From the NCBI GenBank assembly GCA_963802745.1, contig CAWDKL010000065.1, positions 62,001 to 126,000 of the forward strand: a stretch of 64,000 nucleotides of DNA, given 5' to 3'. The notes below the pieces were generated by a model that was given only the letters and a program-made list of their open reading frames with translations, was not told the origin of the DNA and did not search any database. The translations under genes were made by a program, and so were the position numbers. Below are positions 27,142 through 35,931 of this stretch, piece after piece (position 1 is the stretch's first letter; each line of letters begins with the position of its first letter). This DNA is from JAJPKK01 sp963802745 (GTDB lineage Bacteria; Pseudomonadota; Alphaproteobacteria; Rhizobiales; Xanthobacteraceae).

Positions 27142-29211
27142 TCAGTGGCCTCCCCCGGCCAGCATGAACCAGGTGATGAAGGCCGCAACCCCGATCAGCA
27201 TCGCGAAGGCATAGTGATAAAGATACCCGGTCTGCACCCGCACCACATTGCGTGTCACGTCGAGCACGCGCGCGGACACTCCGTCTGGACCGAAGCCGTC
27301 GATCAGCCAGCCGTCGCCGCCCTTCCACAGAACGCGCCCCAGCCACAGCGTCGGCCGCACGATGAGGAAATCGTAAATTTCGTCGAAATACCATTTGTTC
27401 AGCAGAAATCGGTAGAGAATCTGGTGCTGACGCGCCAGCTCGATCGGTATCTTCGGGCTCCGAATATAGAACAGCCACGCCACCGCAACCCCGATGATCA
27501 TCAGCACGGTCGGCTGCAGCGACACCAGAAGGCCGACATGGTGCATCTCCTCCAGAATTCGATTAGGTGCCCCGATCGCCAGCGACTCGCCGAAAAATCC
27601 CTCGACGCCCTCGCCGACGAAAATACTGCGAAACGGAAAACCGGCGAGAACCGAGCCGACCGCCAGCACGAACAGCGGAATCAGCATGGTCCGAGGACTT
27701 TCATGCGCCGCTTCGGCATGCGCCGGATCATGTGGTCTTCCATGGAAGGTTTTGAAGATCAACCGCCAGGAATAAAAGGCAGTGAGACCGGCCGCAAAAA
27801 GCGTCATCAGGAAGCCATAAAACGCCGCCGGATTCTTTCCCGCATAGGCTGCCTCGATAATGGCGTCCTTGGAAAAATAGCCGGCAAATAGCGGAAATCC
27901 CGTCAGCGCCAGCGTCCCCACCACCATCGCGGCGTACGTATACGGAATCTTGGTCCGCAGGCCGCCCATATTTCGGATGTCCTGCTCGTGGTGCATGGCG
28001 ACGATCACGGAGCCCGAGCCGAGAAACAGCAGGGCTTTGAAGAACGCATGCGTAAACAGGTGATACATCCCGACCGAATAGGCACCGACCCCCATGGCGA
28101 CGAACATGTAGCCGAGTTGCGAACAGGTCGAATAGGCGATGATGCGTTTGATGTCGTTCTGCACCAGCGCCACCGTGGCGGCGAACATGGCGGTCGTCGC
28201 TCCGATGACGGTGACGAAGGTCTGGGCGTCCGGTGCAAGTTCGAACAACGGCGACAGCCGGGCCACCATAAATACCCCCGCCGTCACCATCGTGGCGGCA
28301 TGGATGAGAGCCGACACCGGGGTTGGGCCCTCCATGGCGTCAGGAAGCCAGGTATGCAGCAAGAACTGCGCCGATTTGCCCATGGCGCCCATGAACAGCA
28401 GCAGGCAAATCAATGTCAGCGCATCGATATCCCAGCGAAAGAACGGAATGGTCTTGCCTACCAGCGTCGGCGCCTGATGAAAAATGGTGCCGAAATCGAC
28501 TGCACCGGTCATCATGAATACCGCAAAGATGCCGAGCGCGAAGCCGAAGTCGCCGATGCGGTTGACGATGAACGCCTTGATGGCGGCGGCGTTGGCTTCA
28601 GGCTTTTGATACCAGAAGCCGATCAACAAGTAGCTTGCGAGGCCGACACCTTCCCAGCCGAAGAACAGCTGGACCAGATTGTCGGAGGTCACCAGCATCA
28701 GCATGGCGAAGGTGAACATCGACAAGTAGCCGAAGAAGCGCGGCCGGTAGGGATCCTCTTCCATATAGCCGATGGAATAGAGGTGCACGAGCGACGACAC
28801 GGTCGTGACCACGACCAGCATCACGGCGGTCAGGCTATCGACCCGCAGCGCCCAGTCGACCTTGAGGTCGCCGGAAACGATGAACGGCATCACCACGTCA
28901 TGGGCTTCCTGGTGCTGGAACCCCACCTGCACGAAGGCGATCCACGACAGCAGCGCCGAGATGAACAGCAGCGTCGTGGTGATCAGCTCGGCCGTGCGCG
29001 AGCCCATGGCGGCAGGCTCGTGCGCATGATCGTCATGGCCGCTCGCGGCCGTCGCAGCATGGCCGTGAGCATCCGGGTGGATTCGGCTATCGGCGCCGTG
29101 ATGGTCGTCGGCGGGCGCCCCTCCCGGATGACGCGCATGCGCGCCCATGAGTGCAATGATCCCCGCCAGGATGGCGCCCAGCAGCGGCAGGAAAACGATC
29201 GCCTGATACAT
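27142..29211 (-). CDS. nuoL: NADH-quinone oxidoreductase subunit L, with His-rich loop
   Basis: Distal antiporter-like subunit of complex I, 689 residues, with core signatures FFGWEGVGLASYLLIGFWYQ, HTWLPDAMEGPTPVSALIHA and YSTCSQLGYMFVAMG. The C-terminal segment contains the long lateral helix region. It is unusual in carrying about 40 polar residues between the first and second helices (roughly residues 25-65), with ten histidines. Typical NuoL proteins have a short loop there. The rest aligns by eye with normal NuoL. It lies 8 bp after nuoK. Confidence 0.96.
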   Translation of the reverse strand: MYQAIVFLPLLGAILAGIIALMGAHARHPGGAPADDHHGADSRIHPDAHGHAATAASGHDDHAHEPAAMGSRTAELITTTLLFISALLSWIAFVQVGFQHQEAHDVVMPFIVSGDLKVDWALRVDSLTAVMLVVVTTVSSLVHLYSIGYMEEDPYRPRFFGYLSMFTFAMLMLVTSDNLVQLFFGWEGVGLASYLLIGFWYQKPEANAAAIKAFIVNRIGDFGFALGIFAVFMMTGAVDFGTIFHQAPTLVGKTIPFFRWDIDALTLICLLLFMGAMGKSAQFLLHTWLPDAMEGPTPVSALIHAATMVTAGVFMVARLSPLFELAPDAQTFVTVIGATTAMFAATVALVQNDIKRIIAYSTCSQLGYMFVAMGVGAYSVGMYHLFTHAFFKALLFLGSGSVIVAMHHEQDIRNMGGLRTKIPYTYAAMVVGTLALTGFPLFAGYFSKDAIIEAAYAGKNPAAFYGFLMTLFAAGLTAFYSWRLIFKTFHGRPHDPAHAEAAHESPRTMLIPLFVLAVGSVLAGFPFRSIFVGEGVEGFFGESLAIGAPNRILEEMHHVGLLVSLQPTVLMIIGVAVAWLFYIRSPKIPIELARQHQILYRFLLNKWYFDEIYDFLIVRPTLWLGRVLWKGGDGWLIDGFGPDGVSARVLDVTRNVVRVQTGYLYHYAFAMLIGVAAFITWFMLAGGGH

Positions 29212-29219
29212 GACGGCTG

Positions 29220-29528
29220 TCAGCCCTTCATCAGATTGATGTCTTCGACGGCGATCGAACCGCGATTGCGGTAGAACACGACCAAAATGGCGAGCCCAAT
29301 GGCGGCCTCGGCCGCCGCCACCGTGAGCACGAACAACGCAAAGACCTGACCGACCAAATCGCCCAGATGGGTGGAAAACGCCACCAAGTTGAGGTTGACC
29401 GCCAGCAGGATCAGCTCGATCGACATCAGGATGATGATGACGTTACGGCGATTGAGAAAAATGCCGAAAATCCCCAGCGTGAAAAGGATGGCCGAAACGA
29501 CCAGGTAATGCCCCAATCCGATCGTCAT
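29220..29528 (-). CDS. nuoK: NADH-quinone oxidoreductase subunit K
   Basis: Small three-helix membrane subunit of complex I, 102 residues, the normal size. The block RRNVIIILMSIELILLAVNL carries the conserved helix-2 glutamate, and the second key glutamate lies in VAAAEAAIGLAIL. ATG at 29528 overlaps the nuoJ stop by four bases, so translation is coupled. Confidence 0.97.
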   Translation of the reverse strand: MTIGLGHYLVVSAILFTLGIFGIFLNRRNVIIILMSIELILLAVNLNLVAFSTHLGDLVGQVFALFVLTVAAAEAAIGLAILVVFYRNRGSIAVEDINLMKG

Positions 29529-30154
29529 CGCGGTGCCCCTTCGATGCCCTGCCCGGTCGGCACCCGGCGTACACTAATCGCGGTCGCCTTGGTACGGGCG
29601 ACTTGATCCGCGATGTTCTGCCTCCTGACGTTCGGCTTATGACGCAAAGTCAGCACGATGGCGCCGATCATGGCGACCAGCAGCACCAAGCCGGCGGCCT
29701 CGAAGAAGTAGACATAGCGGGTATAGAGCACGAGTCCGAGCGCTTCGGTATTGCTCACTTGATCCATCGGCGGAATCGGGGCGGCGATCCCCACATTCGT
29801 GCCGGAACCGATCGTCCATCCCCCAAGCACCAGTATCAGTTCCAAAAAGAACACGCCGCCGATCACCACACCGATCGGCACGAAGTTGAGCAAGCCTTTC
29901 CGCAACTCCGTAAAATCGACATCGAGCATCATGACGACGAACAGGAACAGCACCGCGACCGCGCCTACATAGACGATGACCAAAATCATCGCCAGAAACT
30001 CGGCCCCCATCAAGACGAACAGACCTGCCGCATTGACGAAGGCAAGGATCAGAAACAGGACGGAATGCACAGGGTTGTTCGACGCGATCACCATCACGGC
30101 GGACGCGATGCACATGCCGGCGAACAGATAGAAAAACAGCGCGGCGATGATCAT
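29525..30154 (-). CDS. nuoJ: NADH-quinone oxidoreductase subunit J
   Basis: Membrane subunit of complex I, 209 residues and five helices. Recognised by NPVHSVLFLILAFVNAAGLF, the AEFLAMILVIVYVGAVAVLF helix 3 region with its pi-bulge, and FVVMMLD. The C-terminal tail is polar. It is separated from nuoI by 156 bp that contain a palindromic repeat, the largest gap among the core operon genes apart from the inserted accessory genes. Confidence 0.96.
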   Translation of the reverse strand: MIIAALFFYLFAGMCIASAVMVIASNNPVHSVLFLILAFVNAAGLFVLMGAEFLAMILVIVYVGAVAVLFLFVVMMLDVDFTELRKGLLNFVPIGVVIGGVFFLELILVLGGWTIGSGTNVGIAAPIPPMDQVSNTEALGLVLYTRYVYFFEAAGLVLLVAMIGAIVLTLRHKPNVRRQNIADQVARTKATAISVRRVPTGQGIEGAPR

Positions 30155-30310
30155 GGGGTGGTGTCCCGCTCGAAGCCATCCTTCGAGACGCCCGCCCCAG
30201 GGAGAGCGCTCCTCAGGATGAGGTCGTAGATGGTTCGGCCCTCATGGCGAGAAGCGCGGCGAAGCCGCGCGTCTCGAACCATGGCGACAGGGGAAGTGCT
30301 TCTCACGTGA
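30155..30310. repeat. Palindromic repeat between nuoI and nuoJ
   Basis: The gap carries CGAAGCCATCCTTCGAGACGC, CTCCTCAGGATGAGG and a near-inverse arm GCGAAGCCGCGCGTCTCGAACCATGG. This is the 'CATCCTTCGAGACGC...CTCAGGATGAGG' palindrome type I recognise as frequent in Rhizobiales intergenic DNA. In an operon mRNA it would form a strong hairpin between two complex I subunits. Confidence 0.65.
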
Positions 30311-30799
30311 TCACCTGTAAGGCGCATCGAGCGCGATGCTTTTCGCGATCTCGCGTTCCCAGCGGTCGCCATTGGCGAGGAGGCGATCCTTATCGTAATA
30401 AAGCTCCTCGCGCGTCTCGGCGGCAAATTCGAAATTTGGGCCTTCCACGATGGCATCGACCGGGCAAGCCTCCTGACACAATCCGCAATAAATGCATTTT
30501 ACCATGTCGATGTCGTACCGCGTGGTCCGCCGCGTGCCATCATTGCCGCGCGGCCCGGCCTCGATGGTGATGGCCTGCGCCGGGCAGATCGCCTCACACA
30601 GTTTGCACGCGATGCAGCGCTCCTCCCCGTTGGGATAGCGGCGCAACGCATGCTCGCCACGGAAGCGTGGCGAGATCGGACCTTTTTCGAATGGATAATT
30701 CAGCGTCGGCTTCGGCTTGAAAAAGTAGCGCATCGACAGCACGATGGCGCCGACAAATTCCTTGAGAAACAGCGATTTCGCCGCCTGGTCCAATCTCAT
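30311..30799 (-). CDS. nuoI: NADH-quinone oxidoreductase subunit I
   Basis: Peripheral-arm subunit carrying two [4Fe-4S] clusters (N6a and N6b). The 162-residue protein has both ferredoxin motifs, CIACKLCEAICPAQAI and CIYCGLCQEACPVDAI, and the N-terminal amphipathic membrane-associated segment (MRYFFKPKPTLNYPFEKGP). Normal length. It lies 10 bp after nuoH. Confidence 0.97.
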   Translation of the reverse strand: MRLDQAAKSLFLKEFVGAIVLSMRYFFKPKPTLNYPFEKGPISPRFRGEHALRRYPNGEERCIACKLCEAICPAQAITIEAGPRGNDGTRRTTRYDIDMVKCIYCGLCQEACPVDAIVEGPNFEFAAETREELYYDKDRLLANGDRWEREIAKSIALDAPYR

Positions 30800-30809
30800 A
30801 TCGGCATCC

Positions 30810-31871
30810 TCATTGCGGCGCCGGCGCCCAGCCGGTCAATTGCAACACGCCCGCCACGATCACGACCATTGCCAGCGAGATGGGCAAAAACACCTTCCAT
30901 CCCAATCGCATCAGTTGATCGTAGCGATAGCGCGGCACGAAGGCCTTCACCAGCGCGAACATGAAGAAGACGAGCAGCGTCTTGAGGGCAAACCATACGA
31001 TACCCGGCACCCAGGTGAATGGCGGCAATTCCAGCGGCGGAAGCCATCCGCCAAGGAACAGGATTGTCGTCATGGCGCACATCGTCGTGATGGCCACGTA
31101 CTCGCCGAGCATGAACATCATATACGGCGTGGAACCGTATTCCACCATGAAGCCTGCCACCAGTTCGGATTCAGCCTCGACCAGATCGAACGGCGGCCGG
31201 TTGGTCTCCGCCAGCGCCGAAATGAAGAAGATGATGAACATCGGAAACAGCGGGAGCCAGTACCAGTTCAACATCGTAAACCAGGGAATCCCGAGCAAAC
31301 TCGCCAGTCCGAACATCGCCTGCGCGCCGACGATGTCGCTCAGATTGAGCGAGCCGGCGCACAGCAGCACCGTAATCATGACAAAGCCGATCGAGACTTC
31401 GTAAGATACCATCTGGGCCGCCGACCGCAGAGCCGACAGAAACGGATATTTGGAATTCGATGCCCATCCGCCCATGATGATGCCATAGACGCCGAGCGAG
31501 GAAATCGCGAAAATATACAATATTCCGACATTGATGTCCGAGATCACCCATCCGGCACTGACCGGAATGACGGCCCAGGCCGCCAGCGCAAGCACGCAGG
31601 TGACCAGTGGCGCCAGCAGGAACACGCCCTTGTTGGCGCCGGCCGGAATGATCGGCTCCTTGAGCACGAATTTGAGCAGATCGGCGAAACTCTGCAGCAG
31701 CCCCCACGGCCCGACCACGTTGGGCCCTCGCCGGATTTGCACTGCAGCCCAGATCTTACGATCGGCTAAAAGCACATAAGCGACCGCGATGAGCAGAATC
31801 ACGAGCAGCAGTACGCTCTGGCCGACGATCACCAGCAGCGGCCAAATGTAGTCGGTCCAAAGCTCGCCCAT
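30810..31871 (-). CDS. nuoH: NADH-quinone oxidoreductase subunit H
   Basis: Membrane subunit forming much of the quinone tunnel, 353 residues with eight helices. Diagnostic segments are RRGPNVVGPWGLLQSFADLL, SSLGVYGIIMGGWASNSKYPF, ALAETNRPPFDLVEAESELV and FMLGEYVAI, covering the conserved acidic residues of the E-channel. It follows a small coiled-coil gene by 4 bp. Confidence 0.97.
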   Translation of the reverse strand: MGELWTDYIWPLLVIVGQSVLLLVILLIAVAYVLLADRKIWAAVQIRRGPNVVGPWGLLQSFADLLKFVLKEPIIPAGANKGVFLLAPLVTCVLALAAWAVIPVSAGWVISDINVGILYIFAISSLGVYGIIMGGWASNSKYPFLSALRSAAQMVSYEVSIGFVMITVLLCAGSLNLSDIVGAQAMFGLASLLGIPWFTMLNWYWLPLFPMFIIFFISALAETNRPPFDLVEAESELVAGFMVEYGSTPYMMFMLGEYVAITTMCAMTTILFLGGWLPPLELPPFTWVPGIVWFALKTLLVFFMFALVKAFVPRYRYDQLMRLGWKVFLPISLAMVVIVAGVLQLTGWAPAPQ

Positions 31872-31875
31872 CGGC

Positions 31876-32100
31876 TCACGCTTCCGTCAAGTCGAGCCGC
31901 CGCTCGATGCGCTCGATGCGCAAGTTCGTACGATCCATGCGCGTTGACATCGATGCATATGGCATCGCGAGATTCCCCAGCGCCCGTTCGACATGCCCGA
32001 AGCGGTCGGTGATCACGTGGATATCGTCCATCATCCCCGACATGTCTTCCCGCATTCGGCGCAGGTATTCGAGAATCAAGCTTTCCGTTTCCGCCGTCAT
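31876..32100 (-). CDS. Small coiled-coil protein inside the nuo operon
   Basis: A 74-residue protein with no recognised domain. It is helical, with heptad-like spacing of hydrophobic residues (ILEYLRRMREDMSGMMDDI and RMDRTNLRIERIERRLDL), suggesting a coiled coil. There is no signal or membrane helix, so it is cytoplasmic. It fits between the nuoG stop (10 bp) and nuoH start (4 bp) and must be co-transcribed with them. Similar small coiled-coil proteins occur widely in Rhizobiales with no known function. The start may be GTG 32103 or ATG 32100; AGGA about ten bases upstream favours the ATG. Confidence 0.75.
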   Translation of the reverse strand: MTAETESLILEYLRRMREDMSGMMDDIHVITDRFGHVERALGNLAMPYASMSTRMDRTNLRIERIERRLDLTEA

Positions 32101-32109
32101 CACCTTGTC

Positions 32110-34167
32110 CTATTCGGCTGCGAGCGCGACGGCGCGTTCCGCGAGCGCGGAACATTCTGCCATCACGGCGGAAGCACGGGCGATCGGATTCGTCAAATAG
32201 AAATCTGCGATCGGCGAACGGAACGGCGCATTGTCCATCGCACCGTCGGCCACGGCCAGCTTGCGGATGTCATCCGGGTTGCCAGGCAACACGGCATCGC
32301 GCTGCTGCAGATGCGGGAATGCCGCGAACAAGGTTGCCCGCAGCCGCGCAAGCGAATCATAGGGAAGCTTGGCGCCGACCGATTCGGACAAGGCCCGCAG
32401 GATCGCCCAATCCTCACGCGCCTCGCCCGGCGGGAACGCGGCGCGGACCGCCATCTGCACCCGCCCCTCAGTATTAACGTAAATGCCGGACTTCTCCGTA
32501 TAGGCCGCGCCCGGCAGGATCACATCGGCACGATGCGCGCCGCGATCACCATGCGTCCCGATATAGACCACGAAGGCGCCGGGATCGACCGCGATCTCGT
32601 CGGCGCCCAGCAGAAACAGCACATCGACCCCGCCCCCGGCCATCGCAGCGGCGTTGATACCGCCCGGACCCGGCACGAATCCGATATCCAAGCCGCCGAC
32701 CCGCGAAGCCGCGGTGTGAAGCACCGAAAAGCCATTCCAGCCCTCGGCAAGCGCCCCGGTCGACACCGCCGCCTTCGCAACCGCCGACAGCACCGCAGCG
32801 CCATCCCGGCGCGCCAAGGCGCCCTGGCCGACGAGCCAAATCTGCCGCCGTAGGCTGGCGGGCGCGTGGTTCGTAAAGCTCGCCAGCGTATCGGTGCCGG
32901 CGCCCAGATACGCATAGTCGTAGGTGAGGTCGGCGCGCTCGCCGATGACGCCGATCTTGAGGCCGCCGGTCCGCCACCGTTTGCGGATGCGGGCATTCAG
33001 GACGGGTGCCTCCTTGCGCGGATTGGAGCCGATGATCATCAAACCATCCGCCTCGTCGATCCCCGCGATAGTGGCATTAAAAAGATAGCTCGCACGGCCC
33101 CATTTGGGGTCAAGCGCCGCTCCGTCCTGCCGGCAGTCGTAATTCGCCGAGCCCAGCCGCACCATCAAGTCCTTGAGGGCGAACATATCTTCGACCGCAG
33201 CCAGGTCGCCCGCGATGGCGCCAACGCGCTCCGCTTTGGTCACCTGGAGGGTTGCGGCAATCGCCCGGAAGGCCTCGCTCCACGACGCCGGCCGCAGCCG
33301 GCCGCCTTCGCGCAGGTAAGGCTGATCCAACCGCTGCACCCGCAATCCATCGACCTGATGGCGGGCCTTATCGGAAATCCACTCTTCGTTTACGTCTTCG
33401 TTCACCCGCGGCAGCACCCGCATGACCTCGCGGCCGCGGGAATCGACCCGGATCGCACAGCCGACCGCATCGCTCACATCGATCGATTCGGTCTTGCCCA
33501 GTTCCCATGGGCGCGCCGCGAAGGCGTAGGGCTTCGAGGTCAGCGCGCCGACCGGACATAAGTCGACGACATTGCCCTGCAGTTCGGAGACCATCGCCTG
33601 TTCCAGGTAGGTGGTAATCTCCATGTCTTCGCCGCGTCCGATCGCGCCGAGTTCCGGCACGCCGGCAACTTCGGTGGCAAAACGCACGCAGCGCGTGCAT
33701 TGGATGCAACGGTTCATCGAAGTTTTGACCAGCGCGCCAAGGTACTTGTCCTCGACGGCGCGCTTGTTCTCCTGAAACCGCGAGGAATCCACCCCGTAGG
33801 CCATCGCCTGGTCCTGCAGGTCGCATTCCCCCCCCTGATCGCAGATCGGGCAATCAAGCGGATGATTGATGAGCAGGAACTCCATCACGCCTTCGCGCGC
33901 CTTGCGCACCATGGGCGACCGGGTCTTGATCTCCGGCGGCTCGCCCTTGGGGCCTGGACGGCAGTCCCGCACCGCCCAGGCACAGCTGGCCACCGGCTTC
34001 GGAGAGCCGGAGAGTTCGACCAGGCACATGCGGCAATTACCGGCGATCGAGAGCCGCTCGTGAAAGCAGAATCGCGGAATTTCCGCGCCGGCCGCTTCGC
34101 AAGCCTGCAGCAGCGTGTATTCCGGCGGAACGTCCACCGCATTGCCGTCAACGACCACCTTGGTCAT
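32110..34167 (-). CDS. nuoG: NADH-quinone oxidoreductase subunit G
   Basis: Large iron-sulfur subunit of the peripheral arm, 685 residues. The N-terminal [2Fe-2S] site is in CFHERLSIAGNCRMCLVE, the His-ligated N5 cluster in HPLDCPICDQGGECDLQ, and the N4 cluster in MNRCIQCTRCVRFATEVAG. The molybdopterin-oxidoreductase-like domain follows (IIGSNPRKEAPVLNARIRKR) without a cofactor role. The start MTKVVVDGNAVDVPPEYTLL is typical. The length matches alphaproteobacterial and mitochondrial homologues. Confidence 0.97.
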   Translation of the reverse strand: MTKVVVDGNAVDVPPEYTLLQACEAAGAEIPRFCFHERLSIAGNCRMCLVELSGSPKPVASCAWAVRDCRPGPKGEPPEIKTRSPMVRKAREGVMEFLLINHPLDCPICDQGGECDLQDQAMAYGVDSSRFQENKRAVEDKYLGALVKTSMNRCIQCTRCVRFATEVAGVPELGAIGRGEDMEITTYLEQAMVSELQGNVVDLCPVGALTSKPYAFAARPWELGKTESIDVSDAVGCAIRVDSRGREVMRVLPRVNEDVNEEWISDKARHQVDGLRVQRLDQPYLREGGRLRPASWSEAFRAIAATLQVTKAERVGAIAGDLAAVEDMFALKDLMVRLGSANYDCRQDGAALDPKWGRASYLFNATIAGIDEADGLMIIGSNPRKEAPVLNARIRKRWRTGGLKIGVIGERADLTYDYAYLGAGTDTLASFTNHAPASLRRQIWLVGQGALARRDGAAVLSAVAKAAVSTGALAEGWNGFSVLHTAASRVGGLDIGFVPGPGGINAAAMAGGGVDVLFLLGADEIAVDPGAFVVYIGTHGDRGAHRADVILPGAAYTEKSGIYVNTEGRVQMAVRAAFPPGEAREDWAILRALSESVGAKLPYDSLARLRATLFAAFPHLQQRDAVLPGNPDDIRKLAVADGAMDNAPFRSPIADFYLTNPIARASAVMAECSALAERAVALAAE

Positions 34168-34246
34168 GGCAAAACCCGTCCTTATCGCTCGGCTGTAACC
34201 GCTGGTTTTTCAAACAACCACCAGCCGCACCATCACCGAACATCCA

Positions 34247-34621
34247 TTATGCGGTCGCCGCCGCGTTCGGCGATGATTTTTCGTCCCCTACCGAGGCATG
34301 CCGCTCGCGCCAATCCGCAAGCAGCCGGGTCACTTCGATGCCGTCGATGGTCATGCCATCCAGGCGGCTGTTCACGATCGATGCGCCGGCAAGATTCGCC
34401 TTATCGATCCGCAGGCCTGAAAGATTAACATCGTGAACAGTCCATCCGGACATATTGAGATCATCGAAGGCGCAACCCGCCAGATTGATGTTGTGGTATT
34501 TCCCGCCGGACATGTTGACGTTCTCATACGTGCAGCCGGAAAGATTCACATCATTGAAGACCGACCCCGAGAGATCGCTGTTGGTCACCGACAGCCGGTG
34601 CTTTTCGCGTTCGATCTTCAT
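34247..34621 (-). CDS. Pentapeptide-repeat-like protein inside the nuo operon
   Basis: A 124-residue protein dominated by tandem units with N/D-L-S/A-G spacing (NSDLSGSVFNDVNLSGCTY, NVNMSGGKYHNINLAGCAF). These are compatible with a right-handed quadrilateral beta-helix of the pentapeptide type, although the period here is closer to ten residues. The C-terminus is a charged helix and tail (EVTRLLADWRERHASVGDE). It has no signal peptide. It lies 5 bp upstream of the end of nuoF's neighbour frame and about 80 bp before nuoG, thus within the complex I operon. No function can be assigned. Confidence 0.8.
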   Translation of the reverse strand: MKIEREKHRLSVTNSDLSGSVFNDVNLSGCTYENVNMSGGKYHNINLAGCAFDDLNMSGWTVHDVNLSGLRIDKANLAGASIVNSRLDGMTIDGIEVTRLLADWRERHASVGDEKSSPNAAATA

Positions 34622-34626
34622 GGCTC

Positions 34627-35928
34627 TTACTCGGCCGCCACGCGCACAGGCTCCGGATGCGGATTGGCTGCATATTCGTCGATGCGCCTTTCGATTTCAT
34701 GACGGAAATGGCGCAGCAGACCCTGGACAGGCCAAGCGGCACCGTCGCCGAACGCACAGATCGTATGTCCTTCGATCTGTTGCGTGACCTGCATGAGCAT
34801 GTCGATCTCGCGCTTGTGGGCACGGCCTTCCGCCATCCGCATGAGCACCCGCCACATCCAGCCCATGCCTTCGCGGCACGGCGTGCACTGGCCGCAGCTT
34901 TCGTGCTTGTAGAAATAGGAAATCCGCGCCATGGCGCGCACGATATCGGTGGATTTATCCATCACGATGACGGCGGCGGTCCCGAGCGCCGATTTCACAT
35001 CGCGGGTGCCGTCGAAATCCATCGGCAGCGGCACGCATTGCGAAGCCGGTACCAGCGGCATCGATGAGCCGCCGGGGATCACGGCCAGCAGATTGTCCCA
35101 ACCGCCCCGCACGCCGCCGGCATGCTTTTCCAACAATTCGCGCAGTGGAATTCCCATCGCTTCTTCCACATTGCACGGCTTGTTGACATGGCCGGAAATG
35201 CAGAACAGTTTTGTGCCGGTGTTATTGGGTCGGCCGATGCCGGCAAACCACGCCGCGCCGCGCCGCATGATGTCCGGTACGACCGCAATCGACTCCACAT
35301 TGTTGACCGTGGTCGGACAGCCGTACAGGCCCATATTGGCGGGGAATGGCGGCTTGAGCCGTGGCATGCCCTTTTTGCCTTCGAGGCTTTCCAAGAGTGC
35401 GGTTTCCTCGCCGCAAATATAGGCGCCCGCCCCATGATGGATGATCAGGTCGAAATCCCAGCCGTGAATGTTGTTTTTGCCGATCAGCTTGGCCTCATAG
35501 GCCTGGTCAACCGCGGCCTGCAGCCGCTCCCGCTCACGGATGAATTCACCGCGCACATAAACATAGCAAGTATGCGCCCCCATGGCGAAACTGGCAATCA
35601 GGCAACCCTCAACCAAGAGGTGCGGATCGTGCCGCAGTATCTCGCGGTCCTTGCAGGTGCCCGGCTCGGACTCGTCGGCGTTGATCACCAGATAATGCGG
35701 CCGCTCGCCGATCTGCTTCGGCATGAACGACCATTTGAGCCCGGTCGGAAAGCCGGCGCCGCCCCGCCCACGCAGCCCGGAATTCTTCACCTCGTTGATG
35801 ATGCCGTCGCGGCCCTTTTCCAAGATCGCCTTGGTGCCGTCCCAGGCGCCGCGTTGGCGCGCGCCTTCGAGCCCCCAGTCGTGGCGGCCATAGAGGTTGC
35901 GAAAGATGCGGTCCTTGTCCTCGAGCAT
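34627..35928 (-). CDS. nuoF: NADH-quinone oxidoreductase subunit F
   Basis: NADH- and FMN-binding subunit, 433 residues. The NADH site glycine-rich motif is GRGGAGFPTGLKWSFMP, the FMN-site segment is NADESEPGTCKDREI, and the [4Fe-4S] N3 site is ESCGQCTPCREGMGW at about residue 350. Normal length for the family. It begins 3 bp after the nuoE stop. Confidence 0.97.
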   Translation of the reverse strand: MLEDKDRIFRNLYGRHDWGLEGARQRGAWDGTKAILEKGRDGIINEVKNSGLRGRGGAGFPTGLKWSFMPKQIGERPHYLVINADESEPGTCKDREILRHDPHLLVEGCLIASFAMGAHTCYVYVRGEFIRERERLQAAVDQAYEAKLIGKNNIHGWDFDLIIHHGAGAYICGEETALLESLEGKKGMPRLKPPFPANMGLYGCPTTVNNVESIAVVPDIMRRGAAWFAGIGRPNNTGTKLFCISGHVNKPCNVEEAMGIPLRELLEKHAGGVRGGWDNLLAVIPGGSSMPLVPASQCVPLPMDFDGTRDVKSALGTAAVIVMDKSTDIVRAMARISYFYKHESCGQCTPCREGMGWMWRVLMRMAEGRAHKREIDMLMQVTQQIEGHTICAFGDGAAWPVQGLLRHFRHEIERRIDEYAANPHPEPVRVAAE

Positions 35929-35931
35929 CGA

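Noticed and set aside
27988..29274. Open frame of 428 codons rich in His and Arg on the plus strand
   Set aside because: It is antisense to nuoL; the histidines come from the complementary codons of a conserved membrane protein.
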